Source: Alloacidobacterium dinghuense (lineage in GTDB: Bacteria; Acidobacteriota; Terriglobia; Terriglobales; Acidobacteriaceae). From it: a stretch of 64,000 bases of DNA. How positions within the stretch are numbered: the stretch's first letter is position 1; the number at the start of each line of letters is the position of its first letter. The stretch is from the NCBI RefSeq assembly GCF_014274465.1, contig NZ_CP060394.1, positions 3,348,001 through 3,412,000 of the forward strand. Direction: 5' to 3'. Under the pieces are notes generated by a model. The model did no database searches, was not told where the DNA came from, and was given only the letters and a program-made list of their open reading frames with translations. The translations under genes and the position numbers were made by a program. Below, in pieces: positions 1 to 9,283 of the stretch.

Positions 1-908
1 GCTGGTCGAACAACGACGACGTGGGCAAAATCGACGGCAAGAAGCCACCCAATTCCGACGGCGACAATGCCATGGCCCGGGCAAATATTGTTGGCCCTGA
101 CTTTTTCCAGACTCTCGGTGTGCCCATTGTTGCGGGCCGCGATTTTGCCGACTCCGATACAGCGGCATCACCGAAAGTTGCCATCATCAACGAACTTTTC
201 GCCCAGCGCTTCCTGCCCAACGAGAATCCCCTCGGCCATCACCTGAGCTGGCGCGACCCCAAAGATGACGTGGTGATCGTCGGCGTAGTCAAGAACCACA
301 AGTACCGCAGCATCGAAGAAAAACCGATCCCCATGCAGTGGTTCGCGTACACGCAGCAAAAGACCATCGGTGAAATGCACTTCGAAATGCGCGTACACGG
401 CGATCCCATGGCGATCCTGCCCGCAGTGCGCAAGGTCGTGCAGCAAATCGATCCCAACCTGCCGCTAATGCAGCCCATGACACAGCGCGCGCAATACGAA
501 GAGAGCATCTCGCAGCAGCTGCTCTTTGGCCGCCTCGCAGGCTTCTTCGCACTGCTGGCAGTGGTTCTCGTAGCCACCGGACTTTATGGAACGCTGGCTT
601 ACTACGTGAACAACCGCACCGTAGAGATTGGCGTGCGCATGGCCATCGGTGCGCAGCGTAAACAAGTCGTCTGGATGGTTCTGCGCGACAGCCTTCTTAT
701 GACTGGGATTGGCATTCTTGCAGGAGTGCCCCTGGCCATCTTCGTTAGCAGAGAGCTGGCCTCAGCGCTCTACGGGGTCAAGCCATACGACGCTTTAAGC
801 TACGTGCTGGCAGTGCTTGGCGTCGCTTTGGTAGCCGCCATTGCCAGCCTGATTCCGGCCAACCGGGCAGCCAGCGTAGACCCGCTGATGGCTCTGCGGG
901 CGGAATAG
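1..908 (+). CDS. ABC transporter permease, ADOP/MacB-FtsX type (5' truncated)
   Basis: The reading frame is open from base 3 to the stop at 906-908, so the gene begins before the window and only about 302 C-terminal residues are present. The visible part holds the end of a periplasmic MacB-PCD-like domain (a motif ending in VAGRDF, then VAIINELFAQRF). It finishes with the C-terminal FtsX domain of three membrane segments, the TVEIGVRMAIGAQ loop typical of this family, and the terminal RAASVDPLMALRAE. That ending is shared by the acidobacterial duplicated orphan permeases, which usually carry two such FtsX units and no ATPase of their own. The transported substrate cannot be read from the sequence. 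It is probably unrelated to the sugar-kinase gene that follows after about 90 bases. Confidence 0.85.
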   Translation, partial: WSNNDDVGKIDGKKPPNSDGDNAMARANIVGPDFFQTLGVPIVAGRDFADSDTAASPKVAIINELFAQRFLPNENPLGHHLSWRDPKDDVVIVGVVKNHKYRSIEEKPIPMQWFAYTQQKTIGEMHFEMRVHGDPMAILPAVRKVVQQIDPNLPLMQPMTQRAQYEESISQQLLFGRLAGFFALLAVVLVATGLYGTLAYYVNNRTVEIGVRMAIGAQRKQVVWMVLRDSLLMTGIGILAGVPLAIFVSRELASALYGVKPYDALSYVLAVLGVALVAAIASLIPANRAASVDPLMALRAE

Positions 909-1000
909 ACTTTCACGTCTTTTTACTGTGAAGAGCCTCACAAAACCGCAGGTGATACATTGGGATGCGTTCACTAATTCGCTTTAGTTAAGGACTTTCA

Positions 1001-2497
1001 GTGAATTTTCTCGGAATCGATGTAGGCACCGGCGGGACCCGTGCGGTATTGGTCGATCAACATGGTCGGGTGGTGAAAGAAGCGGCCAGCGAACATGCGC
1101 CCTTTCGCAGCCCGAAGCCCGGATGGGCTGAACAGGAACCGGAAGACTGGTGGCGAGCAGCGCAGGCAGCGATTCGGGAAGTGCTGGCTACAAGCGGCGT
1201 AGCGGCATCTGGGATTAAAGCCATTGGGCTCACCGGCCAGATGCATGGCGCAGTCATGCTCGACGCCGAGGGCCGCGTGCTCCGCCCATCTCTCATCTGG
1301 TGCGATCAACGAACCGACGCGCAATGTGACTGGCTGCATGAACGGATCGGTCGCGAGCGCCTTATTGAACTGACCTGCAATCCAGCACTGCCGAACTTCA
1401 CTCTGACGAAGCTCCTCTGGGTGCGCGATCACGAGCCGGAAATCTTTGCTCGCATTGCGCATGTTCTCTGCCCCAAGGATTACGTTCGCTTCCGATTAAC
1501 CGGCACCTATGCAATGGACGTGCAGGAAGCATCCGGCACTCTTCTGCTTGACGTGACCCACCGACGCTGGTCTTCGGAAGTTGCGCGGATCGCGGGAATC
1601 GACGAGGCATGGCTGCCACAGCTCTTCGAATCACCCGAAATCTGCGCTCACATCTCGAGAGAAGCAGCGGAGAAAACAAGCTTGGTCACCGGAACACCTA
1701 TCGTCGCCGGAGCAGGCGATCAAGGCGCAGGCGCTGTTGGGATGGGCATTCTGCAGCCGGGCTCCGTGTCGGCCACAATCGGCACTTCGGGTGTAGTCTT
1801 TGCCGCAACCGCAGCACCGACAAAAGATCCCCTTGGGCGCCTGCACACTTTCTGTCACGCGGTTCCGGAACGCTGGCATGTGATGGGAGTAACGCAGGCG
1901 GCAGGCCTCTCTCTGCGTTGGTTGCGCGACATCGTTGCACCCGGTTCAAACTACGACGCTCTGACCTCCGAAGCCGCGCAAATTCCTGCAGGCAGCGAAG
2001 GCCTCATCTGGGCGCCTTATCTGCTTGGCGAACGCACCCCCCATCTCGATTCCCAAGCGACAGCTGCCTTTTATGGCATCACCGCTTCGCACACCCGCGG
2101 CCACCTGGTACGTTCTGTGCTCGAAGGCGTTGCCTATTCGTTGAAGGACACATTCACTCTATTCGCCGAACTCGGAATTCCCGTGAAGGGCGTACGCCTG
2201 GGTGGCGGGGGGGCACGCGGGCAGCTCTGGCGGTCCATTCAGGCCGGCGTTTATGGCTATATCAGCGATGTTCTGGTAGCCGAAGAAGGTGCAGCCTTCG
2301 GCGCCGCGCTATTGGCAGGAGTGGGAGCAGGCGCATGGCTTGATACGGATGCCGCATGCGCTGCAGCAATCAGGGTGGCCGAGCAGATTCCTCCTGATCC
2401 AGCGGCAACACTGAGCTATGCTGATGGTTACAAACTGTTTCGGCGGCTATATCCTGCGCTGCGTTCTGTGCGAGAAGGAATTCCTCCGAGCTTCTAA
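1001..2497 (+). CDS. xylB: xylulokinase (FGGY carbohydrate kinase)
   Basis: Predicted cytosolic kinase that phosphorylates D-xylulose with ATP to xylulose 5-phosphate, feeding the pentose phosphate pathway. The 498-residue length is usual for XylB. The N-terminal nucleotide-binding signature GIDVGTGGTRA lies at residues 5-15. The XylB-type GQMHGAV is at 79-85 and IWCDQR at 99-104. The expected catalytic Asp is D240 in AGAGDQGAGAVG, and a C-terminal GGGARG motif binds nucleotide. The start is GTG at 1001 with AAGGAC about 8 bases upstream. A LacI-family regulator begins about 50 bases downstream on the same strand and is the likely local controller. Other FGGY substrates cannot be fully excluded, but the GQMHG signature favours xylulose. 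Confidence 0.9.
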   Translation: MNFLGIDVGTGGTRAVLVDQHGRVVKEAASEHAPFRSPKPGWAEQEPEDWWRAAQAAIREVLATSGVAASGIKAIGLTGQMHGAVMLDAEGRVLRPSLIWCDQRTDAQCDWLHERIGRERLIELTCNPALPNFTLTKLLWVRDHEPEIFARIAHVLCPKDYVRFRLTGTYAMDVQEASGTLLLDVTHRRWSSEVARIAGIDEAWLPQLFESPEICAHISREAAEKTSLVTGTPIVAGAGDQGAGAVGMGILQPGSVSATIGTSGVVFAATAAPTKDPLGRLHTFCHAVPERWHVMGVTQAAGLSLRWLRDIVAPGSNYDALTSEAAQIPAGSEGLIWAPYLLGERTPHLDSQATAAFYGITASHTRGHLVRSVLEGVAYSLKDTFTLFAELGIPVKGVRLGGGGARGQLWRSIQAGVYGYISDVLVAEEGAAFGAALLAGVGAGAWLDTDAACAAAIRVAEQIPPDPAATLSYADGYKLFRRLYPALRSVREGIPPSF

Positions 2498-2547
2498 GCC
2501 CTGAATTTATATTGAACATTTCTTCTGCAACATCTACAAAGACTTGT

Positions 2548-3630
2548 ATGCCTAAACGCAAGTCTCCCGTCATGGAACTCAAGAAAAGTGAGTTCCTTCC
2601 GGGCCGGCCCATCAGTCTGAAAATCCTGGGAGATTATCTAGATCTTTCGCCAGCCACCATCTCTTTAGTCCTGAATAACGCCCCGGGCGTGCGTTCCATT
2701 CCACAGGAGACGCGCGATCGCGTGCTGGCTGCTGCAAAGAAATTCGACTACCGTCCCAGCTTCTATGCGCGATCGCTCCGTCGAAAACAATCCTTCTCTG
2801 TCGGCGTACTTGTTCCCGAGCTGAGCGATGGCTACTCAGTGCTGGTAATGGATGGCATCGAAGAGGTTCTCGTCGAAGAAGGCTATTTCTACCTGACGGC
2901 AAGCCATCGGCGCAAAGCAGACTTGATCGAAGAATATCCCCGTCTTCTGATGGATCGTTCCGTCGAAGGCTTCATCGCAATCGATACTGCGTTGCAGCAC
3001 AGCCTGCCCCTCCCTGTGATAGCAGTTGCCGGGCACAAGAAAATTGAAGGTGTCACCAGCATTACGCTTGATCACAAACGAGCCGCCGAATTGGCACTGC
3101 ATCACCTGTATCAGTTAGGGCACAGACAAATTGCTTTCATGCGCGGACAGACCTTCAGCTCAGATTCAGAGGATCGCTGGAACAGCTTCATGTCCGTCGC
3201 CAGAAAGCTGGGCCTCGAAGTGCCTCCGGAACTGACAGTGCAACTGGAGGTCAACGTCTCGTCACCCGAGCTTGGCTATCCAGTGGTGCAACAGTTGCTG
3301 GCGCAGAACCGTCCATTTACCGCGCTCGTATCTTTCAACGATGTAGCGGCCATCGGAGCCATTCGCGCCTTCCGTGATCACGGTCTGAGTGTGCCCGAAG
3401 ATGTGTCAATTGTCGGCTTCGATGACATTCAGGGGGCGGCGTATCACAATCCAAGCCTGACAACGATACGACAGCCACTGCACACCATGGGCATCAATGC
3501 AGCCCGGTTCCTGTTGCAGCGCATTCAAGGACTCAAGGATTATCCGGAGCACATCGCCATAGTGCCAGAGCTGATTATCCGCGAATCAACGTGTCCCCCC
3601 AAACCGAAGCGGATTGCGCGCAAGCGCTAA
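2548..3630 (+). CDS. LacI/GalR-family transcriptional regulator
   Basis: Sugar-responsive repressor of the LacI/GalR family, about 360 residues. The N-terminal HTH is visible at about residues 22-45 (ISLKILGDYLDLSPATISLVLN), followed by the hinge-helix region with VRSIPQETRDRVLAAA. A periplasmic-binding-like sensor domain follows (VGVLVPELSDGYS, VEGFIAIDTAL, a SIVGFDDIQGA segment and TTIRQPLHTMG). A TTG at 2512 would add 12 residues; I prefer the ATG at 2548, though another ATG at 2572 also precedes the HTH. The gene follows xylB closely on the same strand, so regulation of pentose use is a reasonable inference. I could not identify its operator by eye. Confidence 0.85.
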   Translation: MPKRKSPVMELKKSEFLPGRPISLKILGDYLDLSPATISLVLNNAPGVRSIPQETRDRVLAAAKKFDYRPSFYARSLRRKQSFSVGVLVPELSDGYSVLVMDGIEEVLVEEGYFYLTASHRRKADLIEEYPRLLMDRSVEGFIAIDTALQHSLPLPVIAVAGHKKIEGVTSITLDHKRAAELALHHLYQLGHRQIAFMRGQTFSSDSEDRWNSFMSVARKLGLEVPPELTVQLEVNVSSPELGYPVVQQLLAQNRPFTALVSFNDVAAIGAIRAFRDHGLSVPEDVSIVGFDDIQGAAYHNPSLTTIRQPLHTMGINAARFLLQRIQGLKDYPEHIAIVPELIIRESTCPPKPKRIARKR

Positions 3631-3687
3631 ACCAGTGCCTGAACACGGTATACTCTTTTGGCTGATTTCATTTTCCGGGACACAAAA

Positions 3688-4206
3688 ATGAAGGCTTCAC
3701 GCCGTCAGGTATTTGCAGCTCTGTGGGCTGCCATCTTGCTCATCGCATCAACCACGATCTTTGCCCAGCCAACGCCGCCGACAATTCTGCACGCTGCTGA
3801 GGCAGCAAAGGTGCTGCCGGATGCCGTATTCTTTCGCGGCCAGTCGGCCACCGTGCAGACGCGCAACTCAGCAGGCATCCATTTTGCGGACGATATGTTC
3901 ATGCTCACCGCTCTGGTTGACAACTCCGGATATTCCAGCGGAGTGCAACAGAAATATCAGGCCTACTTCATCACCGAAGTTCCGCTCGATTTCAGCGGAC
4001 AGACGTTGAAACCTGGCGCATACGGCGTAGGCATCGTTAAAGACCATTTCATTGTGATGGATATTGCGGCCCATGATCTGTTCACCGCTCCAGTGACTCA
4101 CGATACAGAATTGAAGCGACCCATGCCTCTGCAGCTCAACGCCGACGGCGATCAATATCGACTCTATTTCGGGCGCGATTACGTATCTTTCGCGCAAGCG
4201 AAGTAA
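3688..4206 (+). CDS. exported protein of unknown function
   Basis: About 172 residues with a clear Sec signal peptide (MKASRRQ, then a hydrophobic stretch ending ...STTIFA followed by QPTPP). The ATG at 3688 is preferred over an in-frame TTG at 3658 because it starts the signal peptide directly. The mature part has features of a compact beta-rich domain (KPGAYGVGIVKDHFIVMDIA, RLYFGRDYVSF) but I recognise no family. It sits between a LacI regulator and cutC. The gap to the next start is short, so these may be co-transcribed. No lipobox and no extra membrane segment are visible. Confidence 0.65.
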   Translation: MKASRRQVFAALWAAILLIASTTIFAQPTPPTILHAAEAAKVLPDAVFFRGQSATVQTRNSAGIHFADDMFMLTALVDNSGYSSGVQQKYQAYFITEVPLDFSGQTLKPGAYGVGIVKDHFIVMDIAAHDLFTAPVTHDTELKRPMPLQLNADGDQYRLYFGRDYVSFAQAK

Positions 4207-4229
4207 CATTGGAATACGATTTACCTTTC

Positions 4230-4976
4230 ATGGAAAACCCCATAACACTCGAAATCTGCCTTGAGTCGGTTGACTCAGTCATCGCCGCCGATCTCGGAGG
4301 CGCACAGCGCATAGAGCTCTGCGCTAATTTGCTGGAGGGCGGCACAACACCGAGCGCTGGAACGATTCGCGCGGCGCGAGAGAACGCAAAGATCGCCATT
4401 AACGTGATGATTCGCCCACGCGGAGGCGATTTCCTCTATACAGATCTCGAGTTTGCCTCGATGAAGCATGACATCCGCATGGTAAAAGAGCTTGGCGCCG
4501 ATGGCATTGTGCTCGGCCTGCTGCGGGCTAACGGCACGGTCGACGTAGAACGCACCCAGGAGTTGGTCGATCTGGCTCGACCGCTGCCGGTCACATTTCA
4601 TCGCGCCATCGACGTCTCGCGTGACCTGCTGGAAGCACTCGAGGACGTGATTTCAACAGGAGCCGCACGTGTGCTCACTTCCGGCGGTCAACCGTCAGTG
4701 GTGGATGGCGGACCAATGGTGGCAAGAATGGTCCAAGCAGCAAAAGGACGCATCATCGTCATGCCCGGCTGCGGAATTCGTCAAGACAACGTCCAGTCCA
4801 TTCTTGCAGCGACCGGCGCGAGCGAAGTTCACATCGCTCTTGAAACAGAGATACCGAGCGCCATGCAGTTTCGTAAAGCCGAGATTCCGATGGGCGGCGT
4901 GGAAGGTCGTGAATATGTGCGCTTTGTCACGCCGGAAGATGCCGTGCGGGATGTAGTCCGAATTCTGAATTCATAA
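4230..4976 (+). CDS. cutC: CutC-family protein (copper homeostasis)
   Basis: CutC family, a cytosolic TIM-barrel protein named for copper homeostasis; its biochemical activity remains poorly defined. Family hallmarks are visible: an N-terminal LEICLESVDSVIAADLGGAQRIELC-like strand and helix, VMIRPRGGDFLYT, MKHDIRMVKELGADGIVLG, TFHRAIDVSRD, RVLTSGGQPSV and MPGCGIR. The length, about 248 residues from the ATG at 4230, is typical. A TTG at 4209 would add seven residues. It ends 2 bases before the convergent fahA stop. Copper-related genes (multicopper oxidase, CDF transporter) occur elsewhere in the window but are not adjacent. Confidence 0.88.
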   Translation: MENPITLEICLESVDSVIAADLGGAQRIELCANLLEGGTTPSAGTIRAARENAKIAINVMIRPRGGDFLYTDLEFASMKHDIRMVKELGADGIVLGLLRANGTVDVERTQELVDLARPLPVTFHRAIDVSRDLLEALEDVISTGAARVLTSGGQPSVVDGGPMVARMVQAAKGRIIVMPGCGIRQDNVQSILAATGASEVHIALETEIPSAMQFRKAEIPMGGVEGREYVRFVTPEDAVRDVVRILNS

Positions 4977-4978
4977 CA

Positions 4979-6277
4979 TCAGGACGCAGGCTGGATCACG
5001 CCACGGCATTCGCCGAAACCAATACGGGGATGGCCTTCCCGCTCGCAGTAAGCGCGAAAAATCACCTCGTCTCCATCCTCAAGAAATTTACGCGTTTCGC
5101 CACTCGGCAGCGGAATCGGCTCCGCTCCGCGCTGTGTCATCTCCAGCAAAGAGCCGACCGACTCTTTCGCCGCGCCGGAAACCGTTCCTGAAGCCAGCAA
5201 ATCGCCCGGCTGCAGATTGCAACCGTTGCTGGTGTGATGCGTGAGCATTTGCGCCAGTGTCCAGTACAAATCGCGTGCGTTGCCTCTGCTGATGCGCGCG
5301 GGCGCTTGTCCTGCTTCGCGAATGCGCCGCGATGAGAGCAAGACCTCGAGCTTCAGATCAATCCCGCCACGCTTCTGGTTCGACTCGGAATTGAGGTACG
5401 GCAACGGCTGCGGATCGCCAGGAGCACGCTCGAAAGCATGCGTGCGAAACGGTTCAAGCGCATCCAAAGTCACAACCCACGGAGAAACACTCGTTGCAAA
5501 ACTTTTGGCTAGAAAAGGACCCAGCGGCTGATACTCCCAGGCCTGAATATCGCGAGCCGACCAGTCATTCAAAAGGCAAAGCCCAAAGATGTGGCTCTCG
5601 GCCTCAGACAAGGAAACAGGCTCGCCTCGGCGATTCCCTTCTGCAACAAAAAATCCCACTTCGAGTTCATAATCAAGCAGTCGGCTCGGACCGAAGGCAG
5701 GACTCTCAGCGTCTGCTGCCTTTGTCTGTCCACAGGGGCGTTTGATTTCCGTCCCACTAACCACAATGGATGACGCGCGCCCATGGTAGCCAATGGGGAC
5801 GTGCTTGTAATTCGGTAGCAGCGGGTTATCCGGTCTGAATAACCTGCCAACGTTGGTCGCATGATAGATCGATGCATAGAAATCCGTGTAGTCGCCGATT
5901 GCTGTAGGCAGATGCATCGTAGTTTCGCCCGCAGAACGCAAATTTCGCTCAACCTTGCTACGGATTTCCGGTGCGACGTCTATACGAAGTATCTCGATAA
6001 GACGCGCGCGCAATGTCGCTGCAGCCCGGCGTCCATGTGACATAAGACCATTGAGCGTGGCGGCGGTACAGGCCTGTTGCAACAGAGGGTCCAGCGCCCG
6101 AAACAGCCCTTGTTCAGCGCAGGCACGAATGTCCAGGACCCGATCACCAATCGCAACCCCAATCCGAGGCTTGAGCTCACTTGCTGAGAAAACACCGAAC
6201 GGCAAATTCTGCAATGGAAAATCCGTTGCGCTATCGTTGGCCGATTCCACCCAGCTCTTATCCACCGTCACAGCCAT
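4979..6277 (-). CDS. fahA: fumarylacetoacetase (fumarylacetoacetate hydrolase)
   Basis: Last enzyme of the homogentisate pathway: hydrolyses 4-fumarylacetoacetate to fumarate and acetoacetate. At 432 residues it matches the eukaryote-like full-length FAH, with an N-terminal SH3-like domain (LPFGVFS, RIGVAIGDRVLDI) and a C-terminal FAH fold. Recognisable segments are DYTDFYASIYHATNVG, HVPIGYHGRASSIVVSG, LDYELEVGFFV (metal-binding acidic residues), LLNDWSARDIQAWEY, GPFLAKSF and GDLLASGTVSG. The start ATG at 6277 lies inside the 3' end of the upstream gene (10-base overlap), so translation is probably coupled. It forms one operon with the gene at 6268-7140 and hmgA. No maleylacetoacetate isomerase gene is visible nearby. 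Confidence 0.95.
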   Translation of the reverse strand: MAVTVDKSWVESANDSATDFPLQNLPFGVFSASELKPRIGVAIGDRVLDIRACAEQGLFRALDPLLQQACTAATLNGLMSHGRRAAATLRARLIEILRIDVAPEIRSKVERNLRSAGETTMHLPTAIGDYTDFYASIYHATNVGRLFRPDNPLLPNYKHVPIGYHGRASSIVVSGTEIKRPCGQTKAADAESPAFGPSRLLDYELEVGFFVAEGNRRGEPVSLSEAESHIFGLCLLNDWSARDIQAWEYQPLGPFLAKSFATSVSPWVVTLDALEPFRTHAFERAPGDPQPLPYLNSESNQKRGGIDLKLEVLLSSRRIREAGQAPARISRGNARDLYWTLAQMLTHHTSNGCNLQPGDLLASGTVSGAAKESVGSLLEMTQRGAEPIPLPSGETRKFLEDGDEVIFRAYCEREGHPRIGFGECRGVIQPAS

Positions 6278-7140
6278 CCCAAAGCCTTCAGTTCAGCAAC
6301 CGGCTCAGTGAATGAACAGGAACCGAATCCAATCGCAAACTGTTGGCGAGCAGCCTTGATCTGCTTTGTCGAAAGGCGATAGCTGTTCCATTTCAGCGTA
6401 TCTTTCTTCCACTGAAATGCGGCAGGCGATTCCTCATTCAACAAACCGATCACATCCTCTCTGGCCGCGCCTTGATATGCAATCGCCGCTGCTACAAATA
6501 CGTTCACAAATCCGTGCATCACGGCTGATGCGCTGTTCTCTTCATAGGTAAGCTTTTTCGTCGAGCGCAGAGGATGATGCAATCCGGCTGTCGCTTTAAA
6601 GGGAATCTTCGCCTTTGCGCAGGCGATCAGAAAGTCGGCAATCTCCTGCGTGCTTGGGATCGCATCAGCCGTGACGCCCCCAGTGCGGATCTTGGCTCTT
6701 GCGTCAAACTTGCTCAACACAGGCAGTATCGCGTCGCTCTGTTGCGACTGGAATTCTGCATACGCCACCATGCCCGATGGAGCAGAAGCGAGCCTCTGCT
6801 CAAGTTGCGCAACATCGGGAGCCTTCAGCTCAATAGCATCCAGAAAAGCTGCCCCCTCGCTGAATGGCTCAATCAGATTCGCATCCTCATCCGTCTCGCC
6901 CGAACTAAGCACACTCAGAAGCCACGGAGACATCTGTTCGCTGCAACAGGCTTCAGCAAATGCCGCTGTGAATTCGGTCAATCTCTGTGCAGGCACGACG
7001 AATCTGCCGAGCATCCATGCATCCTCGCACGTTCGATACGCAGAGTAGTTGCGGACCGCTGTTTGCATGTCGAGAGACGCCGGAGGGAAGAGGCCTGCGT
7101 AGTCGATGATACCTTCGAGCAGAGCACGCGTAACTGTCAT
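6268..7140 (-). CDS. uncharacterised protein of the homogentisate operon
   Basis: About 290 residues, no signal peptide and no membrane segment, so probably cytosolic. It starts at ATG 7140 (MTVTRALLEGIIDYAGLFPPA), preceded directly by AAGGA. A longer in-frame version from 7203 would overlap hmgA and is less likely. Visible segments include LFPPASLDM, GMVAYAEFQ, KIRTGGVTADAIPS and IPFKATAGLHHPLR. Their alternating strand/helix feel resembles a TIM barrel, but this is impression only. It lies 20 bases after hmgA and overlaps fahA by 10 bases, so it is almost certainly part of tyrosine or homogentisate breakdown. I do not recognise a characterised family. It might replace or assist the isomerase step, which is pure inference. 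Confidence 0.75.
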   Translation of the reverse strand: MTVTRALLEGIIDYAGLFPPASLDMQTAVRNYSAYRTCEDAWMLGRFVVPAQRLTEFTAAFAEACCSEQMSPWLLSVLSSGETDEDANLIEPFSEGAAFLDAIELKAPDVAQLEQRLASAPSGMVAYAEFQSQQSDAILPVLSKFDARAKIRTGGVTADAIPSTQEIADFLIACAKAKIPFKATAGLHHPLRSTKKLTYEENSASAVMHGFVNVFVAAAIAYQGAAREDVIGLLNEESPAAFQWKKDTLKWNSYRLSTKQIKAARQQFAIGFGSCSFTEPVAELKALGWL

Positions 7141-7160
7141 TCCTTCGTCCTGATTTCCGT

Positions 7161-8462
7161 TCAATTGCCGGGCTTGAAATGTTTCTTCAACCCCTGCCAG
7201 CATTCGTAATATTCATGCTGCAGGATTTTCGTCTCCAGAGCGAACTTCGTTGGCCGCACCGCCAGCTGCGTTTCAAACATGAACGCAAGCGTATTGCCAA
7301 GATACTGCGGTTTAAGTTCCGCGCTGCTGGCGCGCTCAAACGTTTCCGCATCAGGACCGTGACCGGCCATGCAGTTGTGCAGGCTCGCTCCGCCCGGCAC
7401 AAAGCCCTCCGCCTTTGCGTCATATTGGCCGAAGATCAGACCCATGAACTCATTCATCATGTTGCGATGGAACCACGGCGGACGGAAGGTGTGTTCCGCC
7501 ACCATCCATCGCGGTGGAAAGATGGCAAAGTCGACGTTGGCAGTGCCTGGGATCAGGCTGGGCGCAGTGAGCACCGTGTAGATCGACGGATCAGGATGAT
7601 CGAAAGATACCGTGTTAATGCAGTTAAAGTTCTTTAGATCGTATTTGTACGGGGCATAGTTACCATGCCATGCAACAACATCCAGTGGCGAATGATCGAT
7701 CTCTGCAATCCAGAGATTTCCAAGAAATTTACTGACGATATGAAAGCCGCCCTCGCGATCTTCATACGCAGCAACCGGATAAAGAAAGTCGCGCGCATTC
7801 GCCAGCCCGTTGGCTCCGATCGGACCAAGATCAGGCAAGCGAAACGGTTGCCCATAATTCTCGCAAATATACCCGCGAGCCGCTTTCTCTTCGAGAACAA
7901 CACGAAATTTCAATCCACGCGGCAACACACAAATCTCGCCTGGAACGACACCGATGATGCCCAGTTCCGTATGGACGCGCAGACCGCCTTGTTGCGGAAC
8001 GAGCAGCAATTCGCCATCGGCGTTGTAGAAGAATCGATCGTCCATCGACTTATTGATGGCGTAGAGATGAATGCCAACTCCCGTTTGCATCGCCGGATCA
8101 CCATTGCCGCCCAGCGTGATAATGCCATCAACGAAGTCCGTCGGTTCCGACGGGATCGGAATCGGATCCCAGCGAAGCTGATTCGGCAGCGTCGGCACTT
8201 CAGTAAACGGGCCACTGCGCATCAGGCGCGTCGAATATTCCTCGTAGGGCTTGTGCGTAACCGATGGCTTGATGCGATAAGTCCAGGTACGGCGGTTCAC
8301 GTGCCGTGGTGATGTAAAGGATGTTCCGCTGAATTGCTCGGTATAGAGACCGAGCGGATGCTTCTGTGGCGCATTCTGTCCTTGAGGTAAAGCGCCCGAG
8401 ACAGCTTCGGTTGCAAACTCATTGGCGAACCCCGACTGATATTTCAGCGTAGAAGCTGGCAT
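7161..8462 (-). CDS. hmgA: homogentisate 1,2-dioxygenase
   Basis: Non-haem iron dioxygenase that opens the ring of homogentisate to 4-maleylacetoacetate. About 433 residues from the ATG at 8462, which has a GGGAG ribosome-binding site; an upstream in-frame start at 8489 lacks support. Family segments are clear: [38 protein letters not shown] and [19 protein letters not shown]. The iron-site region [17 protein letters not shown] is followed by [15 protein letters not shown]. It heads the operon hmgA, unknown gene, fahA. The sirtuin gene upstream is separated by about 77 bases, so a promoter could lie in between. Confidence 0.95.
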   Translation of the reverse strand: MPASTLKYQSGFANEFATEAVSGALPQGQNAPQKHPLGLYTEQFSGTSFTSPRHVNRRTWTYRIKPSVTHKPYEEYSTRLMRSGPFTEVPTLPNQLRWDPIPIPSEPTDFVDGIITLGGNGDPAMQTGVGIHLYAINKSMDDRFFYNADGELLLVPQQGGLRVHTELGIIGVVPGEICVLPRGLKFRVVLEEKAARGYICENYGQPFRLPDLGPIGANGLANARDFLYPVAAYEDREGGFHIVSKFLGNLWIAEIDHSPLDVVAWHGNYAPYKYDLKNFNCINTVSFDHPDPSIYTVLTAPSLIPGTANVDFAIFPPRWMVAEHTFRPPWFHRNMMNEFMGLIFGQYDAKAEGFVPGGASLHNCMAGHGPDAETFERASSAELKPQYLGNTLAFMFETQLAVRPTKFALETKILQHEYYECWQGLKKHFKPGN

Positions 8463-8539
8463 TGTTTCTCCCTGAATCGAAGACGTCAAAACTCTATAAG
8501 CTACCGGGAGGAGCGTGGCTTTGGCAAACCCTTCAGGCG

Positions 8540-9280
8540 TTATCGCTCAACGGAAAAGAGCTTCGGCAACACCTCGCCGGCCTTGCCCAGCACAACCTCC
8601 GTAAACGCGCCCGCATTCAGTGGCTTTTCGGGTCCAACGTAGTAGGTGCGGACTTTTGGCGTTGCTGGCAAGTTACGCTGATTGGCCCAGTGCACAAAGC
8701 TGGCAGCCGGATGCACATTTCCCGACGTCCCCACCACAAGCATCACGCTGCAGAAATCGATTTCACGCATGATGCATTCCATCTCCAGCGGATACTCCCC
8801 AAACCACACAATATTCGGACGAATCTGCGCACCACATGCGCAAGTTGGAATCTCGCTTGCCGATTCGTAAAACTTTCTGTCGATGAAAACCGGCGCACCG
8901 CAATCGGATTCGCAGCGCGAAGAAAAAAGCTCTCCATGCATGTGGACCAGGTTGTGTGCTCCGGCGCGCTCATGGAGGTCATCCACATTCTGCGTACAGA
9001 GAAAGAACCGATCTCCCAATTGCGCCTCAAGAGCAGCCAGAGCTGAGTGCGCTGGGTTTGGCTCACATCTCTGCGCGTCCCGTCGCCGCATGGAGTAAAA
9101 CCGCCACACCAGTTCCGGATTCGACTCCCACGCCTCAGGGCTCGCTACATCTTCAACCCGATATCCGCTCCAAAGCCCATCGCTATCGCGAAAAGTAGGA
9201 ATGCCGCTTTCGGCACTGATGCCGGCGCCGGTAAGAACGAAAATGCGATCCTTCAACGTGATCGGAATGATTGTGCTCAC
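8540..9280 (-). CDS. cobB: SIR2-family NAD-dependent protein deacylase (CobB-like, class III)
   Basis: Removes acyl groups from lysines using NAD+, in the cytosol. 246 residues. The NAD-binding motif [15 protein letters not shown] is at residues 18-32, followed by [12 protein letters not shown] and the catalytic His in MHGE. A zinc ribbon uses CESDC and a later CAC pair. Tyr62 and Arg65 in FYSMRRR match the Tyr/Arg pair that in class III sirtuins (SIRT5, E. coli CobB) recognises succinyl or malonyl groups, so desuccinylation is likely besides deacetylation. It begins 3 bases after the multicopper oxidase stop, suggesting co-transcription. Confidence 0.92.
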   Translation of the reverse strand: MSTIIPITLKDRIFVLTGAGISAESGIPTFRDSDGLWSGYRVEDVASPEAWESNPELVWRFYSMRRRDAQRCEPNPAHSALAALEAQLGDRFFLCTQNVDDLHERAGAHNLVHMHGELFSSRCESDCGAPVFIDRKFYESASEIPTCACGAQIRPNIVWFGEYPLEMECIMREIDFCSVMLVVGTSGNVHPAASFVHWANQRNLPATPKVRTYYVGPEKPLNAGAFTEVVLGKAGEVLPKLFSVER

Positions 9281-9283
9281 GCA

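Noticed and set aside
909-1000. TTCAC...GTGAA inverted repeat upstream of xylulokinase
   Set aside because: Only five paired bases and an AT-rich 11-base loop; too short to call a terminator or LacI operator.
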